Below, piece by piece: positions 50,946-52,448 of a DNA stretch of 52,448 nt; position 1 is the stretch's first letter, and every line of letters begins with the position of its first letter. Source of the DNA: Streptomyces sp. H27-C3 (GTDB taxonomy: Bacteria; Actinomycetota; Actinomycetes; Streptomycetales; Streptomycetaceae); contig NZ_JASITA010000048.1 of NCBI RefSeq assembly GCF_030063415.1, positions 1 through 52,448 of the forward strand, written 5' to 3'. Below the pieces are notes generated by a model that ran no database searches, was not told where the DNA came from, and was given only the letters and a program-made list of their open reading frames with translations. The translations under genes and the position numbers were made by a program.

Positions 50946-52278
50946 CAGGGCTGATTCAAAGTCCAGGTGATCATGTGACGCTGCTGGTCGCTGCTGTGTG
51001 ACGCTCCTTCAGGTGGCCGTCACCAACGCAACGAAGCTCCGGTTGACGGGGTGACCTCGCAAGTCGCCCTGAACACCCGGAGCTCCGATATGCCGTCAGT
51101 CTGCCACCGTCTGCCTGGCCAAGTCGCCCTCGCGTCAACAACGCGAACTCCCCGGCACGGCAGCCCGGCTGGCCGTCCTGCCCGACCCACGCGACCGGCG
51201 CGGGCGTCGGCACACCCTCACCTCGGTCCTGCTGACCGCCGCCTGTGCGGTCCTGGCCGGTGCCCGCTCCTACCTGGCCATCGGCCAGTGGGCCCGCCAC
51301 GCACCCCAAGACACCCTCGCCCGCCTGGGGTTTCATATGCGCGGACCGCTCGGCGTGCGCCGTCCGGCCTCGCCCTCTACCCTGCGTCGCGTGCTGACCC
51401 TGGTGTGCCCCGGCGGGCTGGCCGACCTGCTTGGACACGATCCGACCGGGACGGAGTCGGTCGCGGTGGACGGCAAGACCGCCCGTGGCTCGCGCACCGA
51501 CGCCGCCCTGGCCGCCCACCTCCTGTCCGCAGTCACGGCCGCCGGCCGCGCCGTCAGTCAGCTGCGGGTGCCGGACAAGACCAACGAAATCACCGGCTTC
51601 GCCGCCCTGCTGACCCCGTTCGACCTGGCCGGCACCGTGGTGACCGCCGACGCTCTGCACACCCAGCGTGAGCACGCGAAGTGGCTGGTGGAGGTGAAGA
51701 AAGCGCACTACCTGCTGGTCGTCAAGGGCAACCAACCGACCCTGCACACGGCGCTGAAGTCCCTGCCGTGGAAAGAGGTGACCGCCCGCCGCTACGACCG
51801 CGAGGCCGGGCACGGGCGGCGCGAGACCCGCTCGGTACGCACGCTCACCCTCACCGGCCTCGGCCTGGACTTCCCCCACGTCGTCCAGGCGGCGAAGATC
51901 CTGCGGCATCGCACCGACGTCAAGACCGGCAAGGTCACCCGACAGACCGTCCACGTCATCACTGACATGACCGCGCGTGAGGCATCGCCGCAGCTCATCG
52001 GCCGTCTCGCCAGGTCGCAGTGGGGCATCGAGGCGGTCCACCACGTCAGAGACGTGACGTTCGCCGAGGACGCCTCCAAGGTCCGGACCGGACACGGACC
52101 GGAGAACATGGCCACGCTGCGGAACTTCGCGATCAACACCCTGCGGGACGCCGGCCACCACAGTATCGCCGCCGGACTGCGGGAGGTCTCTTACACGCCG
52201 TTCACCCGCCCGCTCGACCTGCTCGGGCTTGCCTGACCAGCATCGCCACATGATCACCTGGACTTTGAATCAGCCCTG
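50946..52278 (+). mobile_element. Complete ISAs1-family insertion sequence
   Basis: This 1333-bp element has perfect 32-bp inverted repeats (50946-50977 and 52247-52278, beginning CAGGGCTGATTCAAAGTCC). A 10-bp direct target duplication GCTGCCCAGG lies at 50936-50945 and 52279-52288. The clean ends and duplication show a recent insertion. It is a relative of the decayed copy at 29048. Confidence 0.97.
51088..52236 (+). CDS. ISAs1-family transposase without a normal start codon
   Basis: The coding frame is open from 51073 to the TGA at 52236 and holds the whole ISAs1 transposase: LAVLPDPRDRRGRRHTLTSV, YLAIGQWARHAPQD, CPGGLADLLGHDP, VDGKTARGSRTDAALAAHLL, VPDKTNEITGFAALL, TADALHTQREHAKWLVEVKK and the C-terminal VTFAEDASKVRTGHGPENMA. 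Where the older copy has ATG (29189), this one reads ATA (51088-51090). No ATG, GTG or TTG lies in frame before ATG 51337, which is inside the protein. It may use ATA or CTG, or depend on a frameshift from ATG 51090 in another frame, or be a null allele. Confidence 0.85.
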   Translation: MCRQSATVCLAKSPSRQQRELPGTAARLAVLPDPRDRRGRRHTLTSVLLTAACAVLAGARSYLAIGQWARHAPQDTLARLGFHMRGPLGVRRPASPSTLRRVLTLVCPGGLADLLGHDPTGTESVAVDGKTARGSRTDAALAAHLLSAVTAAGRAVSQLRVPDKTNEITGFAALLTPFDLAGTVVTADALHTQREHAKWLVEVKKAHYLLVVKGNQPTLHTALKSLPWKEVTARRYDREAGHGRRETRSVRTLTLTGLGLDFPHVVQAAKILRHRTDVKTGKVTRQTVHVITDMTAREASPQLIGRLARSQWGIEAVHHVRDVTFAEDASKVRTGHGPENMATLRNFAINTLRDAGHHSIAAGLREVSYTPFTRPLDLLGLA

Positions 52279-52448
52279 GCTGCCCAGGGTTCGCCAGGAT
52301 TTCGGCCGGGGGATCTGGTGCATCGAGGTAGTTCTGGAAGGCGGTCGGCTGACGGGGCGGGGGTGCTTCCGCGGTCGGTGGCAGTCTGCTGAGGCGCTCG
52401 ATGTTGACGGCGATGGCGGTCAGGACGTGCTGGAGGTGGGCCTTGTCC

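Larger units (their letters stand above)
50895..52448 (-). pseudogene. C-terminus of an IS1182-like transposase, interrupted by ISAs1 (5' end outside window)
   Basis: From the right edge the minus frame reads DKAHLQHVLTAIAVNIERLS, then FQNYLDAPDPPAEILANPG, and is cut at 52279 by the ISAs1 element. Joining across one copy of the 10-bp duplication restores the frame: NPGQLTSVTPRSPTESS and a TAG at 50895-50897. The KAHLQHVLTAIAVNIERL segment is typical of the C-terminus of IS1182/IS5-type transposases. Confidence 0.75.

Noticed and set aside
1..52448. CRISPR arrays, tRNA or rRNA genes
   Set aside because: No regularly spaced repeats or cloverleaf/rRNA-like sequences were recognised when reading both strands; no dedicated search could be run.

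Overview
The window is high-GC actinobacterial DNA that looks like Streptomyces: dense G/C-ending codons, a Streptomyces-type extracellular contractile injection system (eCIS), a sensor kinase/Roadblock pair, a MacB-like exporter operon and a class I lanthipeptide-type locus. No rRNA, tRNA or CRISPR array was seen. The structure suggests an accessory, IS-rich chromosomal region with many broken genes.

Layout. (1) 1-15.5 kb, + strand: a nearly uninterrupted eCIS operon with sheath, two tubes, small assembly proteins, a LysM adaptor, a VgrG-like spike, PAAR tip, gp25, baseplate J, tail protein I, two membrane-anchored accessory proteins, a DUF4255 cap protein and an AAA+ ATPase. (2) 15.5-19.4 kb, - strand: a broken solute-binding lipoprotein, a Roadblock protein and a large sensor kinase (half of a conservon), then an IS630-type element. 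(3) 20.8-29 kb: a candidate ADP-ribosyltransferase-fold protein, an NTF2-like protein, an OmpR-type two-component system divergent from a lipoprotein/adaptor/ABC exporter operon, and a nucleosidase. (4) 29-36.6 kb: a truncated ISAs1 element, a Tn3 transposase fragment and one very large toxin-like gene (1344 aa), bounded by inverted copies of an IS3-type end. (5) 36.6-42.4 kb: remnants (IS3 OrfA, MMPL transporter, epimerase, TetR, ferredoxin reductase, cydB, cydD) around one intact DJ-1/LysR divergent pair. (6) 42.4-50.5 kb, - strand: a RiPP locus. In transcription order it holds a thioredoxin-reductase-like dithiol oxidoreductase, an asparagine-synthetase-like amidotransferase, a cytochrome P450, a ferredoxin, a 46-residue precursor with the Cys-rich C-terminus MTSGIGCMCCPF, a hairpin, and a full-length LanB dehydratase. 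No LanC cyclase is present. (7) 50.9-52.3 kb: an ISAs1-family element with perfect 32-bp ends and a 10-bp target duplication, inserted in another transposase gene.

The two most interesting parts are the RiPP locus and the large toxin-like gene. The RiPP locus has an unusually short core with three Cys and two Ser/Thr, an atypical tailoring set, a P450 lacking the usual I-helix threonine, and no cyclase. The toxin-like gene carries an N-terminal DUF1023-type alpha/beta hydrolase interrupted by an Ala/Gly repeat block. It ends in a Cys-His-Asp module whose spacing (38 and 15 residues) nearly matches the Pasteurella multocida toxin deamidase triad. It lies in a transposon-bounded island about 16 kb from the eCIS operon, so delivery by that particle is conceivable but not shown.
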